NCBI RefSeq assembly: GCF_009870825.1
Contig: NZ_WTWY01000019.1
Location: forward strand, 62,001 to 126,000
DNA length: 64,000 nt
Direction: 5' to 3'
Source of the DNA: Paenibacillus sp. USDA918EY
GTDB lineage: Bacteria > Bacillota > Bacilli > Paenibacillales > Paenibacillaceae
A program made the position numbers and the translations under genes. Positions 35,560-44,816 of this stretch are shown piece after piece (the stretch's first letter is position 1; every line of letters begins with the position of its first letter). Under the pieces are notes generated by a model. The model ran no database searches. It was not told the DNA's origin and worked only from the letters and a program-made list of their open reading frames with translations.

Positions 35560-36141
35560 TCAATCCAGCACCGAAAGCGTAACCGCGGCGATCTCCTCCA
35601 ATTCCTTGGGATCGTTCATTAGTTTAGCCGCTTGCGTCATCGCGTATCTCGCATGATACAAATACCGCGCCAGTACATGCAGGTCCTTGCCGACGCTAAT
35701 CTCCCCTTGGTTTTGAGCGCGAACCAGCGCTTCATGGAACGCATTTTCCAAACACGACCGGTCTTGCTCAAACAGCGCCGCAATGTCCGGGTCATGGGGG
35801 ATTTGGTCGATGGCGCTGTGCAAAATCATACATTCCCTGCGCCGCTCTTCATCCTGAAGCACGGACACGATCGTTCGAAAAATTTCGGCGATCGCTTTTT
35901 TTACGGACTCCCCGCCTTCCAAGTGGGCTACGACGCCGGATGACTTTTCGTTAACGTAATGTTTGACCGCTTTGATGAACAAATCTCTTTTCGTACCGTA
36001 AGTGTCGTACAAACTTTGGCGGGCGATCCCTAATCCGTCAAGCAAGGTTTGCAATGATGTGCCTTCGTACCCGTAATGTCCAAACACTTCCATCGCTTTA
36101 TGCAGGACAAGGGTCGTATCGAATTCCTTGTTTCTTGCCAT
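35560..36141 (-). CDS. TetR-family transcriptional repressor
   Basis: 193 residues. The N-terminal helix-turn-helix reads GYEGTSLQTLLDGLGIARQS then LYDTYGTKRDLFIKAV, typical TetR. The C-terminal ligand domain has few conserved residues. It lies in the same direction as the MFS and NmrA genes, and a shared dyad (GACTG-TT-CAGTC) occurs before all three, so it most likely represses all of them until an electrophile or drug binds. The operator resembles the LmrA/YxaF class in half-site (from memory, not checked). Confidence 0.93.
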   Translation of the reverse strand: MARNKEFDTTLVLHKAMEVFGHYGYEGTSLQTLLDGLGIARQSLYDTYGTKRDLFIKAVKHYVNEKSSGVVAHLEGGESVKKAIAEIFRTIVSVLQDEERRRECMILHSAIDQIPHDPDIAALFEQDRSCLENAFHEALVRAQNQGEISVGKDLHVLARYLYHARYAMTQAAKLMNDPKELEEIAAVTLSVLD

Positions 36142-36201
36142 GTAAATGATACCTCTTTTCTATATCTCTTCATGCAATCAGCAAGTCGATCAAACTTATC
36201 G

Positions 36202-36281
36202 GACTGTTCAGTCTAAAACAATCAAATCAAAGCCTCCTTTCCTTCATGAACTGAATATTATCATTTCCGGATCGTTCAGTC
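36202..36281. promoter_or_regulatory. two TetR-type operators upstream of the tetR-like gene
   Basis: GACTGTTCAGTC (36202-36213), a perfect 5-2-5 dyad, and GATCGTTCAGTC (36270-36281). They lie 61 and 129 bp before the TetR start, consistent with autoregulation. Confidence 0.65.
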
Positions 36282-36315
36282 AATAATGAATTTGGAGGCG
36301 TTTATTTTCCCGATT

Positions 36316-36804
36316 TTATTTCTGGATTAAATATTCAACGACGGGGTAAGAAATCACATGCCTGTCCCGGTAGGTCGTGGCGATCACGTCAGGGGAATTG
36401 CTTAAGATTCCATTTTGCAACATAACCGGTTTAAACCCTCTTTCAACGGCTCCGTTGTAAGTAAACAATACGCACTGTTCTGCGGCGAATCCGGAAATGA
36501 TGATCAATTCTACATTTTGATCCGATAACATTCGTTCCAAATCCGTCTTCCAAAATGCGCTCGAGTGTTCTTTGTTTAGAATCAAGTCATTAACGTCAAC
36601 CTGGATTTCCGGAATGGTTCGAAATAAATCCTTATTGGATTCGTCGATGCCTTCAATGTCTTGGACATGTACGACGACATGGCCGTTCCGGCGAAGCACA
36701 TTCGAAACATAGTTGATATATTCGCAAGCCCGGTTAATGATTTTGTTATCCAAATTCTCAAGGTGGATCGTCTGCATATCGATAATTAAAAAGCCGACTT
36801 TCAT
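36316..36804 (-). CDS. isochorismatase-family cysteine hydrolase
   Basis: 162 residues from the ATG at 36804 (GGAAGGAG upstream). Catalytic triad visible: Asp in VGFLIIDMQ, Lys in LNKEHSSAFWKTDLE, Cys in IISGFAAEQCVLF. Members hydrolyse amides such as nicotinamide, N-carbamoylsarcosine or isochorismate. The substrate cannot be told. Single gene. Confidence 0.88.
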   Translation of the reverse strand: MKVGFLIIDMQTIHLENLDNKIINRACEYINYVSNVLRRNGHVVVHVQDIEGIDESNKDLFRTIPEIQVDVNDLILNKEHSSAFWKTDLERMLSDQNVELIIISGFAAEQCVLFTYNGAVERGFKPVMLQNGILSNSPDVIATTYRDRHVISYPVVEYLIQK

Positions 36805-36971
36805 TGCGGTCGCTCCTTCCAAAATGTCACCTTAACGTATTTGAATCCAAAATATGTATCGAAAAAATATCTCTGAAGCCGATTTGACATCATCGTACCA
36901 TACGCTCTCCTGCTGCAGTCGGGAGTGATTTTTTATAATCATCTTTTCTCGGTCAGTAATGCAGGCTCCCG

Positions 36972-37385
36972 TCAATTGTACTTTTTGTACATGCCTACGG
37001 ATGCCGGGGCGCCGTATTCGAAGCCGTACTGCTGATACAGCCGGTCGGCCGGCACATCGGCCATCAAGCTGACGTAAGCCCCTTTCGTGGCATGCCGGTC
37101 CAAATAGGCCGTAATTTCCGACATGATTCGTTTACCCAGCCCTTGGCCTTGATGTTCAGGGGACACGGCAATATCCACGACATGGAACATGCAGCCGCCG
37201 TCGCCGATGACCCTGCCCATGCCGATCAATTCCCCTTCAATCCTGATCGTAACGACGAACAAGGAATTGGGCAGCCCCCTGCGGGAAGCTTCGATATCCT
37301 TGCCGCTGAGGCCCGCCTTAACCCGAAGGTTGGCGTATTCTTCCGCTTCGGGAGGCTCGTAACCGATTTGAAAATGCTTATCCAC
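36972..37385 (-). CDS. GNAT-family N-acetyltransferase
   Basis: 137 residues from a GTG at 37385 with AAAGGATG 7 bp upstream; an upstream ATG frame (37424) adds 13 unconserved residues. The acetyl-CoA site is AVSPEHQGQGLGKRIMSEIT, followed by VSLMADVPADRLYQQYGFEY, the usual GNAT end. Substrate unknown. Confidence 0.87.
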   Translation of the reverse strand: MDKHFQIGYEPPEAEEYANLRVKAGLSGKDIEASRRGLPNSLFVVTIRIEGELIGMGRVIGDGGCMFHVVDIAVSPEHQGQGLGKRIMSEITAYLDRHATKGAYVSLMADVPADRLYQQYGFEYGAPASVGMYKKYN

Positions 37386-37475
37386 CGCGTAACATCCTTT
37401 CCCTGAGGTCTTTTGGCACATCATAAATCATAATACAATGGCAACCCTGGCCCACTCATAACAATGGTCAAACCT

Positions 37476-37961
37476 TTACCGTTCTGAAACCGAAGTTAGC
37501 AGCTCGATCATCTCGTTTTCCTCGCGGCTTTTGGCGATGTCGAGCGGGGTTTGGCCGCTTTGGTCCAGGAGCGATGGATTCGCCCCGTGCTGCAGGAGCA
37601 CTTCGACGACATCCAGCCTTTCCTCTCCGTCGGACGCCTGCGCGTGAAGCGGCGTGTTCCCGTCATCCGCTGCCGCATTGACGTCCGCCCCATGCCGAAT
37701 GAGCAGCGATGCGATTTCAGGATACAAAACGATATGCAGCGGCGTTATGCCCTCGTCATTTTTTGCTTGGACATCAGCCCCGTGATTTATTAGAAATTCC
37801 ACCATGACTTCGTTGTCCGTCATCACTGCCGCGTGCAAAACCGAAAACTCATATTCGTCCGCACCGTGAATCAGAACCGGCTCCGATTGCACAATCCGCT
37901 GAACGGCCTCAAAGTCGTCCATCTCCGCAGCCTCGAATAAATCTTCGAATCGATAGCTCAT
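37476..37961 (-). CDS. ankyrin-repeat protein
   Basis: 161 residues, four to five ankyrin repeats: EFSVLHAAVMTDNEVMVEFL, NDEGITPLHIVLYPEIASLL, DDGNTPLHAQASDGEERLDV and DQSGQTPLDIAKSREENEMI, with INHGADVQ / IRHGADVN / LQHGANPS turns. No signal peptide; cytoplasmic protein-protein interaction role; partner unknown. Confidence 0.93.
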   Translation of the reverse strand: MSYRFEDLFEAAEMDDFEAVQRIVQSEPVLIHGADEYEFSVLHAAVMTDNEVMVEFLINHGADVQAKNDEGITPLHIVLYPEIASLLIRHGADVNAAADDGNTPLHAQASDGEERLDVVEVLLQHGANPSLLDQSGQTPLDIAKSREENEMIELLTSVSER

Positions 37962-38020
37962 TTATACTGTTCCTCCCCTGAGTACATACTTTTCTAGTGC
38001 ATCCACCCGTTCGGCGCACC

Positions 38021-39301
38021 CTAGTATGTATCCATCCCGCCTTCACTAATGACGATTTTCGCAAACTTCCTTTTGCCGGATTGCATGATGTCGCCGCTGT
38101 GAAGTTCGATCCGTACGTAAGGATCCGAAATCCTCGCTCCGTTTAATTTCACCGCCCCTTGAACCACGCTTCGCCTAGCCTCGCTGTTCGAGGAAGCGAA
38201 TCCAAGCGTGACTAGCAGCTTGCATACCTGTATGCAGCCATCCTCCATCAGATTTGGGCTGATCCTAAATTCATCGATATGTTCGGGAAACGAACGGTTT
38301 CGGAAAACGGCGGAAAAATGCTGTTCGGCTAGTTCCGCCGCCTCCTTGCCATGATACATGCAAACGTATTCTTTTGCCAACCGGATTTTCGCGTCGCGGG
38401 GATGAATCTTCCCTTTTGCCAAACCTTCCTTAAGCTGAAGCAGCTCATCGTTTGGAAGAGCGGTGGTCAGCTCGTAATATTTAAGCATGAGTTCATCCGA
38501 AACCGACATGGTTTTGCCGAACATTTCATTTGGCGAATCGTCGATTCCGATGTAGTTGCCCAAGCTTTTGCTCATTTTTTGGGTACCGTCAAGCCCCTCG
38601 AGGATCGGCATCAGGATAGCTGCCTGGCCGTGTTCGAAACCGTATGCGTGTTGCAGCGTCCGTCCCATCAAAATGTTAAACGTCTGGTCCGTGCCGCCTA
38701 GCTCGATGTCGCTTTCAAGCGCAACCGAGTCATATCCCTGCATTAACGGATAAAAGAACTCGTGGAGATGGATGGGGTGGTTAGTCCCATAACGCTTAGC
38801 GAAATCATCCCGCTCCAGCATCCTTGCGACGGTCGCTTTTCCGGCTAACAGCAAAACTTGTTCAAAGTTCATCTTTTGAAGCCATGTGGAGTTAAAATGA
38901 AACTTCGTCTTTTCAGGGTCCAAAATTTTGTAAAGCTGTTTTTTGTAACTGGCAGCGTTTCGTTTGACATCCTCTTCCGAAAGCTGTTTCCTCGTCTCGG
39001 ATTTTCCTGTCGGGTCGCCGATCCGCCCCGTAAAATCGCCGATGATCAGCTGCACTTCATGCCCCAGATCCTGAAACTGCCGCAGTTTATGCAGTACGAC
39101 AGTATGGCCGACATGGACGTCAGGTGCGGAAGGATCGAGTCCAAGCTTGACCTTGAGCGGTTTTCCCGTTAAGACGGAAGACGTTATTTTTTGAATTAAG
39201 GTTTCTTCAGGAATGATATCCGCCGCCCCTCTGCGAATGATGTCCAGTTGCCTGTGAACCTCCCGTTTTTGCGCTTCGGAAAGCTGCTCCCATAAATCCA
39301 T
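38021..39301 (-). CDS. tyrS: tyrosyl-tRNA synthetase
   Basis: 426 residues. Class I synthetase: DVHVGHTVVL (HIGH-type), KMSKSLGNYI (KMSKS), GGTDQTFNILMGRTLQHAYG and YDSVALESDIELGG in the tyrosine pocket, and an S4-like C-terminal RNA-binding domain (SEARRSVVQGAVKLNGARIS). It is closer in pattern to the TyrZ-like group (HVGH) than to the HIGH group. Expression is controlled by a tyrosine T-box directly upstream. Confidence 0.95.
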   Translation of the reverse strand: MDLWEQLSEAQKREVHRQLDIIRRGAADIIPEETLIQKITSSVLTGKPLKVKLGLDPSAPDVHVGHTVVLHKLRQFQDLGHEVQLIIGDFTGRIGDPTGKSETRKQLSEEDVKRNAASYKKQLYKILDPEKTKFHFNSTWLQKMNFEQVLLLAGKATVARMLERDDFAKRYGTNHPIHLHEFFYPLMQGYDSVALESDIELGGTDQTFNILMGRTLQHAYGFEHGQAAILMPILEGLDGTQKMSKSLGNYIGIDDSPNEMFGKTMSVSDELMLKYYELTTALPNDELLQLKEGLAKGKIHPRDAKIRLAKEYVCMYHGKEAAELAEQHFSAVFRNRSFPEHIDEFRISPNLMEDGCIQVCKLLVTLGFASSNSEARRSVVQGAVKLNGARISDPYVRIELHSGDIMQSGKRKFAKIVISEGGMDTY

Positions 39302-39330
39302 TGATACTCTCTCCTTTGTATTCAGAAAAT

Positions 39331-39649
39331 AAAAAACAGCCCTACGTCCCCCAAGGGACGAGAAGGCTGTCTCGCGGTACCACCCTAATTAAAGAAGTTC
39401 GATGAAACCTCTTTCGCTTATTTGTCATAACGGCATCTTAGCGATGCCGGGGCAAAGCTACTCTGGCTTCATTTCGCTTTTCCGGCTCCGGATCGTAATT
39501 CGGGAACATGATCGCACCGGTTTCCACCAGCCACCGGCTCTCTGCAGACGCTTCTTCAAATCCCCTACTTCGGTCGTTCGACCCATCCATCATTGCTTTG
39601 TTCGATATTTAATTTTTACCATTTAATCAAATAATGACTTCGATGTCAA
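39331..39649 (-). promoter_or_regulatory. tyrosine T-box riboswitch with promoter and terminator
   Basis: Minus strand: -35 TTGACA (39644-39649), 17-bp spacer, -10 TTAAAT (39621-39626). The T-box sequence GGGTGGTACCGCG occupies 39373-39385, followed by a terminator, ACAGCC (39336-39341) pairing with GGCTGT (39365-39370), and a T run. The stem I region holds GAAACCGGTGCGA, and a UAC tyrosine specifier codon (39495-39497) lies in GAATTACGATC. Uncharged tRNA-Tyr binding would favour the antiterminator and allow tyrS expression. Confidence 0.9.
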
Positions 39650-39708
39650 TATTCCCCTATTAGAATTGGAAGTTATGCCGCTCACCGGGCGCCGACCTAT
39701 CAACCCTA

Positions 39709-40797
39709 CTATCGTTGATATAGCGAAGCGAGCTTGTCGGCCGTTTGCTGCCAAGTGAAGTGCTGCATAACGCCGATTCTTCCCTTGGCTCCCATTTTAC
39801 GCCCAAGTTCCTTGTTTTTCCCGAGTCGGATCAAATATTCCGCAAATCTTTCGGGACGCGAGTATTCATCCACCAAAAAACCGCTGCTCTCATGGATCAC
39901 AGCTTCGGAAATTCCTCCGATATTTGAAGCGATAACAGGCAATCCGGAGGCCATAGCTTCGACATTCACGAGTCCAAAGGCTTCGTGTTTTTGGGAGGGG
40001 CACACCAAACAATCCGCGATCTGATATACCTTATGAATTTCCGAATGTTTTTGTTGGCCGATCCATTTCACAGGCACGCTCGACTTGGATGCCAAGGCTC
40101 TCAGATGCCTCATGTATGAAACGCTCCAACGCCCGGCAACGACCACTTGAAGAGGAACTTCTTTCTTGGCAAGGCCTGCCGCTTTCAGCAATACGTGCAC
40201 CCCTTTTTGAGGAATGATGCGGCCGACAAACAGAACGGTATACCTATCGCCTATGCCGAACTTTTTCCTGTATTGGGAACGATCGGCCTCGGTTACGGGG
40301 CGGAACCGATTCGTATCGACGCCAAGCTCAACGACCCGAATTTTTTGGGCCACAACGGGAAAGCGGTTTGTTAATTTTTGTTTCAGCGAAATGCTGTTTG
40401 CAATGATGAGATCGGCATGCCCCAAGAGTTTGGCAACATGTTTGGTCGGCGGAACAAATGTGAGCGAATGCAGAAACAACGTGACCTTCATGGTTGGGAA
40501 TGCCCTTTTGATGAATGCCATGTAGCGGGGACGATTGTCAACCTGGATGACGTCATAATCCTTCCCCTGAATAAAGCGAAGAACCGAAGCAAGATAAACC
40601 TTTGAACTGCCTGATCGAACCCTGACGATATTGACTCCGCCTGCGTCGCTTTGAGCCGGAAGCCCCTTTGAAGCTCTGCTGACGACGGTTACCTTATGAT
40701 TTTGAGCCAGCTGCTTGGCAATGGCAAGTATGCAAATCTCTACCGACCCATTGCCGGGAACAGGTATCCGCTCCGGCGCGACAATCAGTATATTCAT
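39709..40797 (-). CDS. GT4-family glycosyltransferase, CotSA-like
   Basis: 362 residues. GT-B fold: VLFVGRIIPQKGVHVLL at the start of the C-terminal domain and the nucleotide-sugar motif PSQKHEAFGLVNVEAMASG (EX7E). Acts in the cytoplasm. It faces a YheC/YheD-type gene across a 222-bp divergent region; similar pairs with CotSA-like enzymes occur in spore-coat loci of bacilli, so a coat-glycan role is possible (inference). Confidence 0.88.
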   Translation of the reverse strand: MNILIVAPERIPVPGNGSVEICILAIAKQLAQNHKVTVVSRASKGLPAQSDAGGVNIVRVRSGSSKVYLASVLRFIQGKDYDVIQVDNRPRYMAFIKRAFPTMKVTLFLHSLTFVPPTKHVAKLLGHADLIIANSISLKQKLTNRFPVVAQKIRVVELGVDTNRFRPVTEADRSQYRKKFGIGDRYTVLFVGRIIPQKGVHVLLKAAGLAKKEVPLQVVVAGRWSVSYMRHLRALASKSSVPVKWIGQQKHSEIHKVYQIADCLVCPSQKHEAFGLVNVEAMASGLPVIASNIGGISEAVIHESSGFLVDEYSRPERFAEYLIRLGKNKELGRKMGAKGRIGVMQHFTWQQTADKLASLYQR

Positions 40798-41019
40798 GTT
40801 CCCCTCTCCCTTTTTGCCACAAATACTGCTCTAACATTATCTATAAGTATTCAATCATTTACGACAGGTACAGTCTCATTCACTTGTTACCGGCCTTTTT
40901 TACTGATCGTTATACCTATAGTCTATTTGTGCATGATTTGTGCGAATTCCCTGTTCGGGCAAGGCAAAAACCGCATACAATGCGAAATCGGGCTGCATAT
41001 GTTGGATGTGGAGGGATCG

Positions 41020-41784
41020 ATGGGTATGATCGAAAAAAAGCCGCGCAGATTTTTATTGAGTAAATGGACGAAAACAAAGGCACTCCTGACAAGCGATGAG
41101 GTGAAACCGTTTATTCCGGATACTCGCAGATTCAGTAAACCTACCTTGAAGAAAATGCTGGAGCTTTACAAAATGGTCTACGTGAAACCCGAGGTCGGGA
41201 CTTACGGCAAAGGGGTTATGCGCGTGCAGCGCCTGAATGCCGGTGCGTACAAATACCAAACGGGGACGACGGAAAGAACCTTTGGGGACTATGAAAGCTT
41301 TCACAACTCGATTCGGAGTATAACGGGGAAGAAAAGTTATCTCATTCAAAAAGGCATTCATTTGTTGAAATATAATAAGAGGCGTTTTGATATACGGGTC
41401 ATGGTACAGCTCAGCCCCAAAAGGGAATGGGAAACGACCGGTCTCATTGGCAGAGTGGCGCATCCCGGAAAAATCGTGACGAATTATCACAGCGGGGGCA
41501 CGCCCATGGATGTCAAACCTTTACTTACCGCCCACCTCTCCGGCAGTGACATGAATAAAGTGATACATCGCTTGACCAAACTTGGCGTATCCACGGCAAA
41601 ACACCTCCACAAAAAATACCCCGGGATCAGGCAAATCGGATTGGACGTTGGATTCGACGATTCTTGGACGCCATGGATTATCGAAGTGAACACGAATCCG
41701 GATCCTTTTATATTCAACAAATTAAAGGATAAGTCGATGTATAGGAAAGTCATGCGTTACAGAAGGGCTGCCGGGAAGCACTAG
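41020..41784 (+). CDS. YheC/YheD-type ATP-grasp protein (spore-coat-associated family)
   Basis: 254 residues from the ATG at 41020; the ATG at 41026 has more normal spacing from GGAGGG and is equally likely. ATP-grasp features: MVYVKPEVGTYGKGVMRVQR, YLIQKGIHLL, RRFDIRVMVQL and the metal-binding end WIIEVNTNPDPFIFNKLKD. It is shorter than many members (lacks the N-terminal domain). The substrate is unknown. Followed by a strong terminator. Confidence 0.85.
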   Translation: MGMIEKKPRRFLLSKWTKTKALLTSDEVKPFIPDTRRFSKPTLKKMLELYKMVYVKPEVGTYGKGVMRVQRLNAGAYKYQTGTTERTFGDYESFHNSIRSITGKKSYLIQKGIHLLKYNKRRFDIRVMVQLSPKREWETTGLIGRVAHPGKIVTNYHSGGTPMDVKPLLTAHLSGSDMNKVIHRLTKLGVSTAKHLHKKYPGIRQIGLDVGFDDSWTPWIIEVNTNPDPFIFNKLKDKSMYRKVMRYRRAAGKH

Positions 41785-41788
41785 AATC

Positions 41789-41825
41789 AAGGCGGGAACC
41801 ACGGGTTCCCGCCTTCATCTTTTTC
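41789..41825 (+). terminator. Rho-independent terminator
   Basis: A 12-bp perfect stem AAGGCGGGAACC/GGTTCCCGCCTT, 3-nt loop, then CATCTTTTT. Lies between convergent genes. Confidence 0.88.
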
Positions 41826-41853
41826 CAGTCATTTCAGATGCTGTCTGTCTTGT

Positions 41854-43653
41854 TTAAAACAAACGCTCGAGCTCATCGATCAGCGATCCGACATAAGCCG
41901 CGGCGTTCCGGATCGGTTCCGGTTTCGACATATCCACTCCTGCGAGCTTCATCAAATCGAGCGGGCTCATGGAGCCGCCGGCCTTCAACACTTCGAGCCA
42001 ACGATCCACCGCAGGCTGCCCTTCCTCCCGGATCAGCTTGGCAACCGCGGTTGAAGCGGTAAGCCCCGCAGCGTACGTATAAGGGTACAAGCTCATGTAG
42101 TAATGCGGCTGGCGCATCCAGGTCAACTTGGCATGGTCGTCGATCACGACATCCTCTCCCCAGAACGAAGCCAGAATGTCTCCCTTCAGTTCGCATAATT
42201 TCACGGCCGTAATCGGGACGTTTTGCGAGGCAAGATCGTAGACCCGGCGCTGAAGTTCCCCTTCGAGCAAATGGGTGACAAAGTTGTGGTAATACGTGCC
42301 GAGAAGCTGGGAAATCACCCAACGGCGCATTCTCGGATCGTCGGAACGTGCCAGGAGATGATCCGCAAGCAGGAGCTCATTCATCGTCGACGGAGCTTCG
42401 ATAAAATACAGGGAAGGCCGATAGTTCGTTATTCGCTGGTATTTGCCCGCCAGCATCAGATGACCGGCGTGCCCCACTTCATGGGCCATTGTAAACGCGC
42501 CTCTCATATTGTCCGCCCAGCTGATCAGAATGTAAGAATGGACTCCAGGTATGGAGCTGCAAAACGCTCCCGTTCTTTTTCCGGCGTTATCCGCGTAATC
42601 CACCCAACGGTCGCGGAATGCGGCCGAAACGATTTCCCCGTATTCCGGACCGAGAATCGACAATGCTTCCTTGATCAATTCCCCCGCCTCTTGGAAGGAG
42701 ATGGCCGGGCTGAATTCCGGGTCGAGCGGCGCCTTCAAATCGGCGAACGTCATTTCGTCCAATTGAAGCACCCGCTTCTTAAGGGCAGCATATTTCCGCA
42801 TATGAGGAGCAAGCTCCTGCTGCAAAATGTCCAGCACATTGTTGTACATTTCTTTCGTCACCTGCTGCGGCGTCAGCAGCATGTCTGTCACGGAGTCATA
42901 TCCGCGCAGGCGCGATTCGATCACTTGCCGTTTCACTTCGGTGCCGTACGTCTCGGCAAACGTATTGCGGTATTTATGCAGCGTTTCGCTAAAAACTTGA
43001 AACGAATTGCGGCGCAAAACGGTGTCCGGCGATTCGACGTACTTGTTTTCATAAAGCGCAAACGATACCGGCACTTCCTGCCCTTGACCGTCTTTGGCTG
43101 TAGGGAACGTCATGTCTGCCAGCTTGCTGCGTTCATAGATGCGGTATGGCGCCCCTAATACCTCGCCCAACGATGCCAGCACCTTTTCCGTTTCCGGCGT
43201 CAATCTGTGCGGTTTGGTTTGCAACAGCAGCTTGAGGCTGCGTTCGAATTCCCGGAGCGCAGGTTGTTCTTTTATGTACTGTTCGATCATTCCGTCTTGG
43301 AGTGCGATAATTTCGGATTTGATAAACGACAGGGCCGTGCTCACCAGCGAAGACAAATCACGCGCCTTGGCGGCGTTGATCTGGTTATCGGGGTCGATGC
43401 TGTCTCCGGAGAGAAGCAGATGCGCATAAGCCGAGGTCCGGCTGACTCTGCCCTGAAGCTCTTCCTGGGCAAGAAGACAAGCCAGCAGCGTGTCCGCTCC
43501 TTCGCCGAGCTTTCCTTCAAATTTTGCAACGGAGGCGATATCCTGTTCCACCGCCTGCATTTCATTTTCCCAAGCCTCTTTGGTCGGAAAAATATCGTTC
43601 AAATTCCATGTGGTTTCCACTGCCACTTCCGCGCGGGATAAAATTTTCGACAT
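41854..43653 (-). CDS. pepF: oligoendopeptidase F (M3 family)
   Basis: 599 residues from the ATG at 43653 (GAGAGGTG 7 bp upstream), usual length. Zinc motif TMAHEVGHAGH (HExxH); the third ligand Glu lies in SLYFIEAPSTMNELLLAD. N-terminal TTWNLNDIFPTKEAWENEM is diagnostic for PepF. A cytoplasmic zinc endopeptidase for peptides of about 7-17 residues. Confidence 0.95.
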   Translation of the reverse strand: MSKILSRAEVAVETTWNLNDIFPTKEAWENEMQAVEQDIASVAKFEGKLGEGADTLLACLLAQEELQGRVSRTSAYAHLLLSGDSIDPDNQINAAKARDLSSLVSTALSFIKSEIIALQDGMIEQYIKEQPALREFERSLKLLLQTKPHRLTPETEKVLASLGEVLGAPYRIYERSKLADMTFPTAKDGQGQEVPVSFALYENKYVESPDTVLRRNSFQVFSETLHKYRNTFAETYGTEVKRQVIESRLRGYDSVTDMLLTPQQVTKEMYNNVLDILQQELAPHMRKYAALKKRVLQLDEMTFADLKAPLDPEFSPAISFQEAGELIKEALSILGPEYGEIVSAAFRDRWVDYADNAGKRTGAFCSSIPGVHSYILISWADNMRGAFTMAHEVGHAGHLMLAGKYQRITNYRPSLYFIEAPSTMNELLLADHLLARSDDPRMRRWVISQLLGTYYHNFVTHLLEGELQRRVYDLASQNVPITAVKLCELKGDILASFWGEDVVIDDHAKLTWMRQPHYYMSLYPYTYAAGLTASTAVAKLIREEGQPAVDRWLEVLKAGGSMSPLDLMKLAGVDMSKPEPIRNAAAYVGSLIDELERLF

Positions 43654-43786
43654 ACGTGTGCACCTCTCCCTTTCCATGAATTGACCAATGTTTAATAGCA
43701 CCAATAAATCCCATTGTAGCATACATTTCTATGTCATTACCTGCATATTTCCGCCCGCGGAAAATTTCCCTTGAAGGCTGGAAGAA

Positions 43787-44482
43787 TCACGGAATGCCGC
43801 TTATGCCTTGTGCGAAAGGCAGCAGCTCTTTCCCTGAGATGTTTTCAGCTTTCGCCAATGCGGGCGCATTCATATAACCGCTTATCGTCGTCCAGTACAT
43901 ATCCAGAAGGGACACATCGTATGCGGCAGCCCGGCCCGCATCTTCGCTAAGATGCACGGAAGCACCACCGATCGTTGACAGGACGGAACGATGAGCCTCA
44001 AAGACCGCCTTGGAGCCGCTGTACAATACGGTGGCCGAGTTCTGTCCGATCGTAGTAATTGGCGTCATGATCGCTCCGTCAAGGTAATCGATTCCGTGCC
44101 CGGCCGCCCATTCGGCCGTTTGGCGTGCGCGAATCGGCGAGTCGGATGTCAGATTTACCAATGTCCGTCCTCTTAACCCTTCACCGATCGGTTCGACGAT
44201 ATCGTGAACGGCGTCATAATCCCGGACGCACACGATCGTCAGCCGGCTTGCCGCAACGGCTTCGGCGGCGGTCTTCGCGAGGACTGCCCCTTGATCGGCA
44301 AGCGCCTCGGCTTTGCCGGCCGATCGGTTCCAGACGATCGTCGGATGCCCTGCCTTCAGAAAAGCTCCGGCCAATGCCCGTCCCATCGGACCGAGGCCGA
44401 TAACGGTCACGGGAGGATGTTTGTCGTTTGCTCTATTCCCTTCGTCACTTTCCAAGTTTCCCCTTTGCGTCATTTCCGTCAT
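43787..44482 (-). pseudogene. truncated NAD(P)-dependent reductase (6PGDH/imine-reductase-like)
   Basis: 231 residues; relatives are about 290. The N-terminal Rossmann part is intact (VTVIGLGPMGRALAGAFLKA, IVWNRSAGKAEAL, LTIVCVRDYDAV). The protein stops at FAQGISGIP, where the dimerising C-terminal helical domain should begin. Just past the stop another frame reads VILPAF before further stops, so a frameshift followed by decay is likely. The catalytic C-terminal contacts are missing; probably non-functional. A MerR-type promoter precedes it. Confidence 0.7.
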
Positions 44483-44508
44483 GATATGACTCCTCTCCGT
44501 TCTCTTCC

Positions 44509-44540
44509 ATCTTAAAACGTTGACATTGTGTCAAGGTCAA
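44509..44540 (-). promoter_or_regulatory. MerR-type promoter/operator upstream of the truncated reductase
   Basis: Minus strand: -35 TTGACC (44535-44540), an overlong 20-bp spacer, -10 TAAGAT (44509-44514). The spacer holds the dyad TTGACA-CAA-TGTCAA (44520-44534). A long spacer filled by a dyad is the signature of promoters activated by MerR-family regulators. No merR-like gene is in the window beside it. Confidence 0.65.
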
Positions 44541-44816
44541 CTCCTATGTTTAGCGCCCTTTCCGACGAATATAAAAGCAGCAACTAAATCCCGTTGCTCA
44601 TCGTTGGAATGCAGGGAAAGCAGGCACACAAAAGCGCTGGATGAAGCGGAAACGGAATTTTTTTCAGTACTTCGGGAGTGAACTTTATTTAATCTTAAAG
44701 AACAATTAAGGTTATACTCAGGTTTCTCGTTTACAATGACATTAGGCTGAAACTCTCACACCCATAACCTAACGCCTACGACACGCACCAAAAAACAGGA
44801 AAAGAGGATTTTAACC
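44541..44816. other. intergenic region before the small secreted protein
   Basis: Contains a weak plus-strand -10 TATACT (44713-44718) with a poor -35 (TTAATC). No open frame, repeat or RNA element recognised. Confidence 0.45.

Noticed and set aside
42223..43158. 311-codon plus-strand frame
   Set aside because: Antisense to pepF; no support.
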